A DNA stretch of 64,000 nucleotides from an uncultured Granulosicoccaceae bacterium (GCA_937930305.1 CALGLE010000021.1:36366-100365); one strand, 5' to 3'. Positions 8,587-17,943 are shown, counted from the stretch's first letter. The notes: generated by a model not told the origin, from the sequence alone. A program made the numbers and translations.

Positions 8587-10446
8587 GTGTATCGTTTTTT
8601 CGAAAATCTCATCGACCCAATGGATGCGCCAAAAAAAGATCAGCCGCCCTCTGGCACGGCTGCATTCTTTTGGCATTACTTAAAACCGGTATGGCGCGTC
8701 ATTCTGCTCGCGCTGGTGTTAACGGGCATAGCGACCGTCGCTGAACTGCTGATGTACCGCTATTTGGGCCAACTCCTTGACTGGATGACCACCGGCACAC
8801 CGGAAAACTTCTTCGCAGACCATGCTGGTGCTTTGGTACTCATGGTGGTGGTCACCGCAGTGATTCGCCCACTCGCATTGCTGTCTTCAAGAGCCACGAT
8901 CAATTTGGCGCTTGCCCCGGGCATCGCCAACCGCACTCGGTTACTGAATCATCGCTATGTGCTGCGCCAGAGTATGGAATTTTTTCAAAACGACTTTGCC
9001 GGTCGCGTTGCGCAAAAAGTTTTACAAACGGGCAATGCCATTCGTGAGTCTGTCGTTAACGTTATCGACGGGGCATGGATGATGGTGATTTATTTGACAG
9101 GTATCGTTTGGATGTTTGTTGATATTCATCCAGGGCTTTTGATACCAATTTTTGTTTGGTTGTTATTTTACGCTGCCGTGATTTATTGGATGGTACCGCC
9201 GGTTAAAGCACGTTCGGCCAAGTTGTCAGAAGCGGTGTCGGTGGTAACAGGCCGAATTGTTGATAGCTACACCAACATTCAAGCGGTGAAGTTATTCGCA
9301 CACCATGACATGGAAGATGAATTCGCCGCTGATGCGATTCGTTCTCATACCCGTGCATTCCATCGCATGATGCGAGTGATTTTAAATATGACGGTAGCAC
9401 TTACCGTGTTAAATACTGCGTTAATCGTTTGTGTTGCTGGGTTATCGGTTATGTACTGGTACCACGGCACCATGACGCTGGGCGAAATTGCCGTGGTTAA
9501 CGGATTAATATTTCGTATGAACCATATGTCGGGTTGGATTTTACGAACGATTACATCGCTGTTTGAAAATGTGGGTGTCGTTCAAAATGGCATGGAAACC
9601 ATCGCTAAACCGCAACGTATTCTTGACAAAGCGAACGCTGTTGAATTAAAAGTGCCTCACGGCCGGATTGAATTTAATGACGTGTCTTTTGGGTATCGTG
9701 AATCGTTGACGACTTCTGACAAAAGCAACACGCCTACTGTTATTGAATCCTTTAACTTAACCATAGATGCCGGTGAGCGTGTGGGCTTGGTTGGGGTCTC
9801 TGGTGCTGGCAAGTCCACGTTAATCCATTTATTAATGCGCTTTAATGACCCAGCTTCAGGGGAAATACGCATTGATGGAAAACCCATAGATTCAGTCACA
9901 CAGGACAGTTTGCGACAACAAATCGGTGTCGTCACACAAGACACATCGTTGTTGCACCGATCCATTCGAGACAACATATTATATGGTTGTGCAGGTGCTT
10001 CTGATGAGCAAGTTCTCAAAGCCGCTGAAGCGGCAGCGGCAGATGAGTTTATAAATGACCTAGTCGATAATAAAGGTCGACGTGGGTTGGATGCTTTGGT
10101 TGGTGAACGCGGCGTTAAGTTATCAGGCGGGCAACGACAACGCATTGCTATTGCACGCGTAATGCTAAAAAACGCACCGATCTTAGTGCTGGACGAAGCA
10201 ACTTCGGCACTAGATTCTGATGTAGAAGCCGTTATACAAAGCAAATTGAATTCAATGATGCAAAACAAAACCGTGTTAGCCATTGCGCATCGGCTATCAA
10301 CTATTGCATCACTAGACAGATTGGTTGTTTTAGATTCTGGTCAAATTGTGGAGTCGGGCACGCATGACGAGCTAATTGTCCAAAATGGGGTTTATTCCCG
10401 TCTTTGGGAGCGCCAATCAGGCGGATTTCTTGGAAAAATGGCGTAA
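8587..10446 (+). CDS. ABC transporter, fused permease and ATPase (MsbA/multidrug-type exporter)
   Basis: The product is a 619-aa half-transporter. The N-terminal half (about residues 25-330) carries roughly six membrane helices of the type-1 exporter fold. The C-terminal half has Walker A G-V-S-G-A-G-K-S-T near residue 405, the signature L-S-G-G-Q-R-Q-R near 512, Walker B I-L-V-L-D-E-A-T-S-A-L-D near 532-543 and the switch A-H-R-L-S-T. Homodimers of this family export lipids, drugs or peptides; nothing here fixes the substrate. A GTG start at 8587 is supported by GAGGT six bases upstream; the in-frame ATG at 8623 is an alternative. The gene is divergent from the LysR regulator. Confidence 0.93.
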   Translation: MYRFFENLIDPMDAPKKDQPPSGTAAFFWHYLKPVWRVILLALVLTGIATVAELLMYRYLGQLLDWMTTGTPENFFADHAGALVLMVVVTAVIRPLALLSSRATINLALAPGIANRTRLLNHRYVLRQSMEFFQNDFAGRVAQKVLQTGNAIRESVVNVIDGAWMMVIYLTGIVWMFVDIHPGLLIPIFVWLLFYAAVIYWMVPPVKARSAKLSEAVSVVTGRIVDSYTNIQAVKLFAHHDMEDEFAADAIRSHTRAFHRMMRVILNMTVALTVLNTALIVCVAGLSVMYWYHGTMTLGEIAVVNGLIFRMNHMSGWILRTITSLFENVGVVQNGMETIAKPQRILDKANAVELKVPHGRIEFNDVSFGYRESLTTSDKSNTPTVIESFNLTIDAGERVGLVGVSGAGKSTLIHLLMRFNDPASGEIRIDGKPIDSVTQDSLRQQIGVVTQDTSLLHRSIRDNILYGCAGASDEQVLKAAEAAAADEFINDLVDNKGRRGLDALVGERGVKLSGGQRQRIAIARVMLKNAPILVLDEATSALDSDVEAVIQSKLNSMMQNKTVLAIAHRLSTIASLDRLVVLDSGQIVESGTHDELIVQNGVYSRLWERQSGGFLGKMA

Positions 10447-10582
10447 ATTGAACTAGAAAGTGTGTATCCGATCACCGACGTTAGAAGTAGCGGTGAATAG
10501 CGGTAGCTTTGGTGCCGATAGGGACATTGGAAGGGCGGCTTTTGCCTGCTTTTGAATCCGAAGCGCCAAAAACTCGGGGTGT

Positions 10583-11545
10583 GTGCGAACCGTCATGAAG
10601 TTTCATCTACTTTCAGCGTATCCAAGCCATGAGTGGCTTACTGCATTGTTGTCGTATGCCGACAATGATCGAGTCGGGCGACACGAATTGGTGGACGATC
10701 CAGACGATGCGGACGCCATCCTGTTTGTCGAGAGTGCTCAGTTTGACGACTACCTCTATAAAAAATTACTCAAGCATCCCTTGGTGCTTAATTACCCGCA
10801 CAAAACTTTCATGTACAACGAGGTGGATCGTCCTTGGTGTGCTCTGCCAGGATTGTATTGCGGCATGCCATCCAATCGTTACGATCAGTCCCGCCAAGTC
10901 GCGTTCCCGTATTTAGTGTCGCCAAACCGTTTTGTGCCGCAAATACACCGTTGGCAGGTAAAACCTGAATGGTTGTTTTCATTTGTCGGTGCCAAAAGTC
11001 ACCCGCTCCGAAATCGAGTGGCTGCGCTGGAAAGCGTCAGCGCAGGCGTTAAGGATACTTCAGAGTTCAGTGTTTGGCATGCGGATGCGGCAGAACGATC
11101 ATCTCAGGGGTTGGTGTTCGCAGAATCGATGGCGCGAAGTCATTTCGTTTTGTGCCCACGGGGTATCGGCACCTCGTCGTTTCGCCCGTTTGAGTCGATG
11201 CAAGCAGCACGCGCGCCCGTGATCATTTCCGATGATTGGGTACCGCCACCCCATGTGGATTGGGATTTCGCTCTATTCGTCCCTGAAAGCGATATAGAGG
11301 CGATTCCTGACTTACTCGCTGAACGAGTGCATGAGGCAGCAGATCGCGGCAAGGCGGCTCGTGAGGCCTGGGAGATAGCCTATGCCCCGACCGTGATGTT
11401 CGACACCGTGGCGCAGTCGCTGGAGTATTTACTGCAGATCCCAGAAATTGAACCGATTCCAGACCCATGGCTACCCGTGCGTAACTGGTGGATAAGCACA
11501 GAGACCAGCGCCCGGCAGTGGGTGCGCCGCATGCGCACCGCTTAA
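10583..11545 (+). CDS. Exostosin-like (GT47-type) glycosyltransferase family protein
   Basis: The product is about 320 aa. The C-terminal half contains the exostosin-family pattern F-V-L-C-P-R-G-I-G-T-S-S-F-R-P-F-E-S-M-Q-A-A-R-A-P-V-I-I-S-D-D-W (a nucleotide-sugar binding region), and F-S-F-V-G-A-K occurs just before the mid-domain. No signal peptide or membrane helix is visible, so the enzyme is probably cytoplasmic. The GTG at 10583 has a GGGG ribosome site; an ATG at 10595 would remove four residues. No other glycan-assembly genes lie beside it, although a GT2 gene is 2.7 kb away on the other strand. The acceptor is unknown. Confidence 0.72.
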   Translation: MRTVMKFHLLSAYPSHEWLTALLSYADNDRVGRHELVDDPDDADAILFVESAQFDDYLYKKLLKHPLVLNYPHKTFMYNEVDRPWCALPGLYCGMPSNRYDQSRQVAFPYLVSPNRFVPQIHRWQVKPEWLFSFVGAKSHPLRNRVAALESVSAGVKDTSEFSVWHADAAERSSQGLVFAESMARSHFVLCPRGIGTSSFRPFESMQAARAPVIISDDWVPPPHVDWDFALFVPESDIEAIPDLLAERVHEAADRGKAAREAWEIAYAPTVMFDTVAQSLEYLLQIPEIEPIPDPWLPVRNWWISTETSARQWVRRMRTA

Positions 11546-11664
11546 GTCTTTCGACTGGGGACGAGCCTGCATTTAAGCGCCTAGATTGGCTATCAGGCAC
11601 AGTTGTGTTATACCAAGAGGTAGGAGGAAGCCGTGTACACCCATAGTGCACGCCAGAGTAGTTG

Positions 11665-12222
11665 ATGAACGCGAAAGTGCTGCGCTTGAATAAGGCCGGA
11701 ACACCTATCGCTTGGTTAACTTGGCAGGAGACTGCCACCATTGTTGCCAAAAATCAGGTGTTATGGAGTCTGGGCGAAACGGTTCGAACCGTTAGAGGTG
11801 GATTCAATAAGCGAGGGGACCGTTCGCTTTTAAAATTGCCAAGCATCATCGCTTGTGATGGCCGGGTGGAGGACATTCGATTCACACCGACGCTAACCAA
11901 CGCCTTACTGTTTGCCCGCGATCAGCACCTTTGCATGTACTGCGGCGAACAGTTTCCCGTACGAGATCTCTCCCGTGACCACATCGTGCCAACCTCACGT
12001 GGTGGGCGCGACGTGTGGACAAACTGTGTATCCGCCTGCCGACGCTGCAATAATAGGAAAGGCAATAGTTTGCTCGAAGAAACCAACTTAGAGCTGCTGG
12101 CCATTCCATTTGCACCGAATCGATACGAGTTCTTCTACCTATCGAATAAAGATGTGCTGGCGGATCAAATGGAGTTTTTAAAGCCCAGATTTTCGCGACA
12201 CAGTAATCGAATTTATCAATAG
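11665..12222 (+). CDS. HNH endonuclease family protein
   Basis: The product is about 185 aa. The nuclease module near residues 85-135 has C-M-Y-C (first zinc pair), S-R-D-H-I-V-P (catalytic His), W-T-N-C (motif Asn) and C-R-R-C-N-N-R-K-G (second zinc pair), a complete HNH motif with structural Cys4. The N-terminal region (V-L-R-L-N-K-A-G-T-P-I-A-W-L-T-W) is typical of a widespread chromosomal HNH family whose cellular role is not established. I chose the ATG at 11665, which overlaps an in-frame TTG at 11662. No mobile-element features flank it, so it is probably not a homing nuclease inside an intron. Confidence 0.88.
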   Translation: MNAKVLRLNKAGTPIAWLTWQETATIVAKNQVLWSLGETVRTVRGGFNKRGDRSLLKLPSIIACDGRVEDIRFTPTLTNALLFARDQHLCMYCGEQFPVRDLSRDHIVPTSRGGRDVWTNCVSACRRCNNRKGNSLLEETNLELLAIPFAPNRYEFFYLSNKDVLADQMEFLKPRFSRHSNRIYQ

Positions 12223-12247
12223 CGTTTGTGGCAACGATTTGCGAATC

Positions 12248-13693
12248 CTAAGCGCCTGTTTGTATCAAATTTTCCAACACAGACTCAGCATACTCCAGTG
12301 CTTCGGCTCGTTCGATGTCCACACCCACCAGTTGTAAAACGTAGTTCTTGTGGGATACCACCATTGCAACGTGTGAACGACCATCATCCAACAACGTATC
12401 AACACTGATCAGCGATACCGGAACGTTTTGGTTTAGCCACATCACTTCTTCAGTGGCCTGGCCACCACTGTTGTAAATAAGGTTACTGCTTAGCGACTGC
12501 GCGAACATCTCCGCAGTTTGCGGGGTTTCTGCGCTCATTAATGTCACTTCAACCGGTGAGGCGTTTAACGAGGATTGATTGTAGTGCTGCATAGCCACCA
12601 TGCCACGAATCAGGCGCGTAAAGCCATCAATGGCTGCGGTGCGGCGCTCGGGGTCAGAGCGCAAGTTCACACCCTTTAAAGGCGAAGTTTCCACACGCAC
12701 CCAAGGCTTAGCGGTCCATGGGTGAGTGATGCTACCACTGGCTTCGAGCAAATGTTGATTCAGTTCACTGCGGGTTCTATTTGGAAAGCTGGATGGGTCA
12801 AGAATTTGAATGGGGTCTATGGGTGGGGTGTTTAACGCAGATTCGATCAGTGCCTGGCCATTCTCGCGACGTGCCAATGAGGCAATGAATCGTTCCCCTT
12901 CAACATAAGAGTACTCCAACACATTTCGGCTAACGGCCTGTACCGGTTGAGTTAGTTGGTTAGGTGAGAGTTTGTCGCCAAACATAAACTGATCCAGTGA
13001 GCCTAATCCGGGCAAGCAATCTGACTGTTGGCAAATGCGGCGGGTGATGTATTGTGCGTGCCCTTCGTACACGGCAGACTGCGCGAAGGACGCTCGAAAA
13101 TTTAAGTGGCGATTGCGATGAATGCCAAATCGCGAATCATCCGCGGCGTGCACCAATTCATGTATGAGCAGCGCGTTTAACGCGTGTTTGATGGCTTCAG
13201 CGTTGTTGCCAACGGAATTGATGTAGCTGGTAAGTAACGAATTACTCACCATCACTTGTTGAGAGTCTGTTGAGTAAAGGGCAGCGTAAGTGCCTGACTG
13301 CCCGGCCATGACATTACTTAAAAAATTATCGGCAAATCGATTGTCTGTGAATTGGCTATGCGTTAAGCGTCCCGTTTCAGAAGCCACCTCCCGTTCAATT
13401 TCACGGTTTTGTACCACAGCAAAAGTAACGTGCGATAGATCGGTACCGGTCTCTTCTTGTACCGCCCTACGTGCCCGATTGAATAAGGGGGTTAGCGCTG
13501 CCTGCCAATCCGCGCTACTCATGCTTTCAAACGCATCCACACTGTCGAAATTCTCAGCCGCAGGGCTTGCCTGAATTTCAGGTTGTGAGCTTTGTCGATT
13601 GGAAGAGCAACTGACCAATGTGAGGACAACAACCGCCAGCGCTAAAGCAGGTGAGCCGGGGGCCCGAGGGCTAAATGTTGTCGTCAAGGGCAT
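12248..13693 (-). CDS. Putative lipoprotein with HExxH zinc-peptidase motif
   Basis: The product is 481 aa with a type-II signal peptide: a hydrophobic run at residues 15-28 and lipobox L-V-S-C29. It should therefore be a lipoprotein, and Ser at +2 suggests the outer membrane. Residues H178-E179-L-V-H182 form a gluzincin motif, and Y-E210-G-H-A-Q-Y about 28 residues later could supply the third ligand. The C-terminal third (about 340-475) is a separate domain with no motif I recognise. It fits an uncharacterised periplasm-facing metallopeptidase. It ends convergently with the HNH gene, 25 bases away. Confidence 0.75.
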   Translation of the reverse strand: MPLTTTFSPRAPGSPALALAVVVLTLVSCSSNRQSSQPEIQASPAAENFDSVDAFESMSSADWQAALTPLFNRARRAVQEETGTDLSHVTFAVVQNREIEREVASETGRLTHSQFTDNRFADNFLSNVMAGQSGTYAALYSTDSQQVMVSNSLLTSYINSVGNNAEAIKHALNALLIHELVHAADDSRFGIHRNRHLNFRASFAQSAVYEGHAQYITRRICQQSDCLPGLGSLDQFMFGDKLSPNQLTQPVQAVSRNVLEYSYVEGERFIASLARRENGQALIESALNTPPIDPIQILDPSSFPNRTRSELNQHLLEASGSITHPWTAKPWVRVETSPLKGVNLRSDPERRTAAIDGFTRLIRGMVAMQHYNQSSLNASPVEVTLMSAETPQTAEMFAQSLSSNLIYNSGGQATEEVMWLNQNVPVSLISVDTLLDDGRSHVAMVVSHKNYVLQLVGVDIERAEALEYAESVLENLIQTGA

Positions 13694-13788
13694 GGATCGT
13701 CCAGCGAAACAATAGTGGAGATCGCCAGTTTAACCAGGGTGCGTTCAATTCTGATGGGGTCGAGTCACACTTCCATCATCAGCCGCAG

Positions 13789-13822
13789 AAAAAAAGGCCG
13801 CCCTAATGAGCGGCCGGTTTTT
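13789..13822 (-). terminator. Intrinsic terminator after the DUF6164 gene
   Basis: The stem GGCCGC/GCGGCC (13796-13801 with 13810-13815) has an 8-base loop and is flanked by seven A on the left and five T on the right. Read leftward it ends in U7 and lies 38 bases after the DUF6164 stop, ending the three-gene operon from 16051. Confidence 0.8.
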
Positions 13823-13859
13823 AAATTGAAGATTGGTTCAGGTTTTTTCGATTACAAGC

Positions 13860-14228
13860 TTAGTTTGAAGTGGCCAAGCGAACAAACGGGGACAATAGCG
13901 CGTACACGATAAATAGACAAAACAGCACGATGCCTAAGGTGGCCAATGGGCGATTTATAAATTGCGCGTACCAGGCGGGGGTTTCACCACGGGCCGCCGC
14001 TTCTTGGTACTGAGCCCGCTGAATTTCAGATCGTGATTGTTGGTATTGGTTAATGAGTTGGCGAGCTTGGCCAACATCATCGTCTTCCACCCAAATGCCT
14101 GGCATGGCAATGCCCCAATTGCCAGCGGTGGTTTCATAAAAATCGAGATTATGTTCGTTCAACAAAGTGCGCACCTCGGCGGCTTCATCATCGGGAACAT
14201 TACGTAGTTTGAAAACGAGGGTGGACAT
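13860..14228 (-). CDS. DUF6164 family protein, C-terminally membrane-anchored
   Basis: The product is about 122 aa from the ATG at 14228. The N-terminal domain (L-V-F-K-L-R-N-V-P-D-D-E-A-A-E-V and D-F-Y-E-T-T-A-G-N-W-G-I-A-M-P-G-I-W) is a small alpha/beta module common in proteobacteria. A single hydrophobic segment near the C-terminus (L-G-I-V-L-F-C-L-F-I-V-Y-A-L-L) should anchor it in the inner membrane. Biochemical function is unknown to me. The start lies 2 bases after the stop of the upstream GT2 gene, implying translational coupling; extension to 14255 would add residues unlike the family. Confidence 0.75.
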   Translation of the reverse strand: MSTLVFKLRNVPDDEAAEVRTLLNEHNLDFYETTAGNWGIAMPGIWVEDDDVGQARQLINQYQQSRSEIQRAQYQEAAARGETPAWYAQFINRPLATLGIVLFCLFIVYALLSPFVRLATSN

Positions 14229-14230
14229 AG

Positions 14231-15076
14231 CTACGCAGTATAACGGGTTAACCACCGAGAATAACGTTGACGCAGTGAGGCGACTTCAGCGGTTCGGCCC
14301 CGTTTCATTGCGCCCGCTGAATACACAGAAAATTTCTCCACTAACATCTGCACAGCGGCGTGTTCGTCACTCTCGTTGAGCACGTTAGCCAGTAATATTT
14401 TTTCCAGTGCCACCAGACGAAAGCGATCCATAGCCATAAATTTTCGTGACAGTTGATCGGCATGGCCACCGTGTTTGATGACCAACGGGGCATCGCAATA
14501 AGCCACGGGTTCTCGTGAGGTCAGCCGCAACCAAAAATCATAGTCTTCGCAGGCGGGAAGGTCTTCATCGAAATAACCAATATCGGTGAAGACATCACGG
14601 TGAATTAACGCCGAAGAAGGTGAAATTGCGCAAAGTGGCAAACAGTGCTGAAAAATCCTGCCGCCGCGTTTTTCATGTCGATGGCGTTGATTAACACGCT
14701 TACCGTTGCGTATCCAGTGTTCATCGCTATGGCAAAGGCGTAAATTATTGTCATTGTGCAGTTCGCGAAGTTGTGCTTCGAGTTTACCTGGGTACCAAGC
14801 ATCGTCAGAATCCAGTAGTGCAATCCATTCACCTTGCGAGGATTCGATGCCACGATTTCTGGCATGAGATACACCGTGATTAGATTGCCGATAGTGTTTG
14901 ACATCCGGGAAGTTTGCTTTTAAAAACTCTCCGGTGTTATCGGTTGATCCGTCATCAATAACGATAATTTCAAGCGGCGTAATGCTCTGTTCTAGCACAG
15001 AGTCCAATGCACGCGCCAAAGTATGGCAACGGTTGTACGTAGGAATAACGACGCTGATGGAATCCTTCACTGGCAT
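14231..15076 (-). CDS. Family 2 glycosyltransferase
   Basis: The product is about 281 aa. It has a GT-A fold with the opening S-V-V-I-P-T-Y-N-R, the nucleotide-binding I-V-I-D-D-G-S-T-D-N-T, the DXD-type metal motif A-L-L-D-S-D-D-A and the acceptor-side E-D-Y-D-F-W-L-R-L. Such enzymes transfer sugars from nucleotide donors during surface glycan assembly; donor and acceptor cannot be inferred. No membrane helix is present. It is the middle gene of a leftward operon, 24 bases after the AspA/AstE-like gene. An alternative GTG at 15067 has better ribosome-site spacing. Confidence 0.9.
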   Translation of the reverse strand: MPVKDSISVVIPTYNRCHTLARALDSVLEQSITPLEIIVIDDGSTDNTGEFLKANFPDVKHYRQSNHGVSHARNRGIESSQGEWIALLDSDDAWYPGKLEAQLRELHNDNNLRLCHSDEHWIRNGKRVNQRHRHEKRGGRIFQHCLPLCAISPSSALIHRDVFTDIGYFDEDLPACEDYDFWLRLTSREPVAYCDAPLVIKHGGHADQLSRKFMAMDRFRLVALEKILLANVLNESDEHAAVQMLVEKFSVYSAGAMKRGRTAEVASLRQRYSRWLTRYTA

Positions 15077-15100
15077 CACCTCATTTTACCGCAGCTAACG

Positions 15101-16051
15101 CTAATGCGGCACTTCGTCGCCAACAATGGCCAGTAATTGTTCAGGAGAACAAATTGCTGCATCCAACTTGCTGAGCAATACTCCATTCATCCGGGCATCG
15201 ACAACGCAGCTTGTTGCAAATGGGCGATGTGGATCGACAATTTCTGCAATGGGGTTACCTAGGTGTACGGCTCCTCCCACTTCAACATGCCAATGCACTA
15301 AACCACGGGTGGGGGCGAGCACTCGACATTGAGTTTTGGAAACTTCCAACAAACGGGTGGAATGTAAATCAAATTGGCCTTGGTTTAAAACGCCAAGGTG
15401 CAGCAAGGCGTTGCGTAATATGGATACACCCATCAGTCGCGACATTTTGTCGGTGCTGCCGTAACGCCCTAAATCTAAACGTAAATAAGGCGTATCTGTT
15501 TGTTCAGCGATGGCGGCCATCGAGCTTGGATAGGGTTCGTCAAAGCGTCGCACACTGTCGGGCGCACCGCAGGCCATCATGATGTCTTCAACTTTTGCGT
15601 TCCTATCGGTATCTTCACTAGGCCACACGGAAACATGCGGTGTGTTCGTTAGCGAAGCCGCTCCGCTGCCCAGTTCAATCACCACATCACAGGCGGCTAA
15701 GACATCGTCGGTAAAGGCATGTTTGACGTATTCGTATTGATCGGCTGGCAAAGGCCTTGTGGACCCTGCAGGCACCATAGACGGGCATAGAATTAAAGTG
15801 CCACAGATGTGCGAGACATCGATAATCCGAAGCAAGGTTTGCAACACGGTCGTGCCAGTCACGTCGCCGGCCTGCACACCGGCCATGAGACAGACAACCG
15901 GGCCTTCGCCCTGGCGCAGCACACATAATGGCGCGTGGTGCGTTCTAAGTGGGTCAGACGGGGATGGCAGCGGCACCGAATAGCCACCCATCTGTAGACC
16001 GTCAACGGTTAGATCAACGCTAAGCTGGGGTCCATAGTTCGGTGTTGTCAT
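15101..16051 (-). CDS. AspA/AstE-type deacylase homologue lacking zinc ligands (probable pseudoenzyme)
   Basis: The product is about 316 aa. The fold of the succinylglutamate desuccinylase/aspartoacylase (M14-like) family is recognisable: a first strand-loop V-V-C-L-M-A-G-V-Q-A-G-D, a middle V-V-I-E-L-G-S-G and a C-terminal beta-barrel G-L-V-H-W-H-V-E-V-G-G-A-V-H-L-G-N-P-I. In active members the first loop reads G-V-H-G-x-E and the second D-L-H-S/T-G; here the His and Glu zinc ligands are replaced (Q, D and G). Catalysis by the usual mechanism is therefore unlikely. The ATG at 16051 has GAGAGGGG six bases upstream. It is divergent from the SLC13 permease. Confidence 0.75.
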   Translation of the reverse strand: MTTPNYGPQLSVDLTVDGLQMGGYSVPLPSPSDPLRTHHAPLCVLRQGEGPVVCLMAGVQAGDVTGTTVLQTLLRIIDVSHICGTLILCPSMVPAGSTRPLPADQYEYVKHAFTDDVLAACDVVIELGSGAASLTNTPHVSVWPSEDTDRNAKVEDIMMACGAPDSVRRFDEPYPSSMAAIAEQTDTPYLRLDLGRYGSTDKMSRLMGVSILRNALLHLGVLNQGQFDLHSTRLLEVSKTQCRVLAPTRGLVHWHVEVGGAVHLGNPIAEIVDPHRPFATSCVVDARMNGVLLSKLDAAICSPEQLLAIVGDEVPH

Positions 16052-16125
16052 CAAAAACCCCTCTCGGGAACGTCGGAAGCATCGGCTGATAGAATGCAAG
16101 AGATGTGCAACCACTTGCCGAGCGT

Positions 16126-17907
16126 ATGACTCAAGAACAAATTGCCATCAGCGTGTTGCTGGTGTTTACCATGTTGTTATTTGGTTGGGGCCGCTGGCGC
16201 TACGATCTAGTCGCCATGTTTGCGCTGGTGTCGTGCGTTTTATTGCGCCTCATAGACCCATCAGAGGCGTTTGTGGGCTTTGGGCATCCAGCTGTAATCA
16301 CGGTTGCCGCGGTGCTCATCATCAGCGCGGCTTTGAAGAATGCGGGGGTTGTGGATGAAATCGCCAGCCGAATCAGTGGGCTGACAGAAACCCCCATCAT
16401 GCACATCGCGGCTTTGACAGGCGTCATCACAGTGGCATCGGCCTTCATGAACAACGTTGGCGCTTTGGCGCTGCTGCTGCCCATTGCGCTGTCCACATCC
16501 GCTGAACGCAACCGTTCACCTGCACTGATTTTGATGCCGCTCGCATTCGGCAGCTTGCTGGGCGGCATGATGACGCTGATCGGTACACCACCGAACATCA
16601 TTATTGCCAACATTCGGGCGGAAGAGGCGGGTGAACCGTTTGGTATGTTTTCGTTTGCTCCTGTGGGCTTGCCCATAGCCGTCGTCGGGGTGGCCTTCAT
16701 TACATTAATTGGCTGGCGGCTTATACCGAAAGCGCGATTAGATCAAGACAGCGCCGGACAATTGTTTGAAGTTGGCAATTATTTAACCGAGGCAAAAGTA
16801 CCTGAAGGCTCTGCCATGGTGGATCAATCGCTGGGAGAAATTGACGGTTTGCAGGACAGCAACGTCGAAGTGATCGGAGTTGCTGGGCGGCGACACTTTG
16901 CGCGTAATGTGGCCAGTGACTATCGAATCGCCGTTGGCGATGTTCTCATCATTCGTTCCGATCCCAATGATTTGAAGGGCTTTCTTGATCAGTACAGCTT
17001 AGAACTACTCACGACGGCTACACCGGCGTTTAATACGCCTTCTCCACAAAACGATGTCATGGTGGAAGGGGTGGTTAAAACCGAATCGGATTTGATTGAT
17101 CGTGGTGTTGAATTTATTCGGCGGCGCACGGGACGATCGGTTGCGCTGGTGGGTATTGCCCGTAACGGTGAGTCGGTACTGAGACGTTTGCGACAACAAA
17201 CGTTTAAAGCCGGTGATGTGCTCTTATTGAATGGTGATGTAGAAACCATTGATAAACACATGGGTGAGATGGGTTTGTTGCCGCTTGCCAATCGACCGAT
17301 TGACTTAAATCGCAGTAAACGAGTGCTTTTAGCCGGGGCGATTTTTGCCACTGCCATCGCCATGGGGATTATCGGCATCACCTCTTTGCCGGTCGCGTTT
17401 TTATTAGCGGTTGGCGCGTACGTCGGCACCGGTATTTTGTCGCCGCGGCAAATTTACGATGATATTGATTGGCCGGTTATCGTGTTGTTGGCAGCCATGA
17501 TTCCTGTCGGTAATGCATTGACCACAACAGGCACGACAGAGCTGGTTGCGAACAGCCTAGTGGCTGCCACCGATGGTTTGGCAATTTATTGGATTATCAC
17601 CCTGCTATTGGTGGTCACTATGTTGTTGTCGGATGTGATTAACAACGCAGCCACGGCTCTTGTGATGGCGCCTCTGGGCATCGCGATGGCCCATTCCTTA
17701 GGTGTGAACAGCGATCCGTTTTTAATGTCGGTTGCTGTGGGTGCATCGTGTGCGTTTCTTACACCGATTGGTCACCAGTGCAACACCTTGGTGATGGGCC
17801 CGGGTGGATACAAGTTTAGTGATTATTGGCGGATGGGATTACCCTTAGAAATATTGATTGTCGTGATCAGTGTGCCGCTGATTTTATGGGCTTGGCCACT
17901 TTCGTAG
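16126..17907 (+). CDS. SLC13/DASS-type anion permease with two TrkA-C (RCK_C) domains
   Basis: The product is about 593 aa. Two hydrophobic blocks of roughly five to six helices (residues about 1-195 and 400-590) flank a soluble insert of about 200 residues. The insert contains two RCK_C-like modules, each ending in a G-D-V-L-I/L-I/L-R/N pattern. Signature loops M-N-N-V-G-A and L-I-G-T-P-P-N in the first half and D-V-I-N-N-A-A-T-A-L in the second mark the sodium-coupled anion permease family (sulfate, dicarboxylate or related). The RCK_C domains suggest gating by a small ligand. The ATG at 16126 is preferred over the upstream GTG at 16105. A strong terminator follows. Confidence 0.9.
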   Translation: MTQEQIAISVLLVFTMLLFGWGRWRYDLVAMFALVSCVLLRLIDPSEAFVGFGHPAVITVAAVLIISAALKNAGVVDEIASRISGLTETPIMHIAALTGVITVASAFMNNVGALALLLPIALSTSAERNRSPALILMPLAFGSLLGGMMTLIGTPPNIIIANIRAEEAGEPFGMFSFAPVGLPIAVVGVAFITLIGWRLIPKARLDQDSAGQLFEVGNYLTEAKVPEGSAMVDQSLGEIDGLQDSNVEVIGVAGRRHFARNVASDYRIAVGDVLIIRSDPNDLKGFLDQYSLELLTTATPAFNTPSPQNDVMVEGVVKTESDLIDRGVEFIRRRTGRSVALVGIARNGESVLRRLRQQTFKAGDVLLLNGDVETIDKHMGEMGLLPLANRPIDLNRSKRVLLAGAIFATAIAMGIIGITSLPVAFLLAVGAYVGTGILSPRQIYDDIDWPVIVLLAAMIPVGNALTTTGTTELVANSLVAATDGLAIYWIITLLLVVTMLLSDVINNAATALVMAPLGIAMAHSLGVNSDPFLMSVAVGASCAFLTPIGHQCNTLVMGPGGYKFSDYWRMGLPLEILIVVISVPLILWAWPLS

Positions 17908-17911
17908 GCAT

Positions 17912-17943
17912 AAAAAAAAGCGAGGTCTAGGCCTCGCTTTTTT
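17912..17943. terminator. Bidirectional intrinsic terminator after the SLC13 permease
   Basis: The stem GCGAGG/CCTCGC (17920-17925 with 17932-17937) is preceded by eight A and followed by six T. It serves the rightward permease transcript and the leftward OmpA-lipoprotein transcript. Confidence 0.88.

Noticed and set aside
8482..8683. Short open frames in the LysR/ABC intergenic region
   Set aside because: They lack ribosome sites and recognisable protein features and overlap the start of the ABC exporter.
11665..12222. HNH gene as part of a group I/II intron, phage or mobile element
   Set aside because: No intron core, integrase, terminase or flanking repeats are present; the family is a common chromosomal HNH protein.
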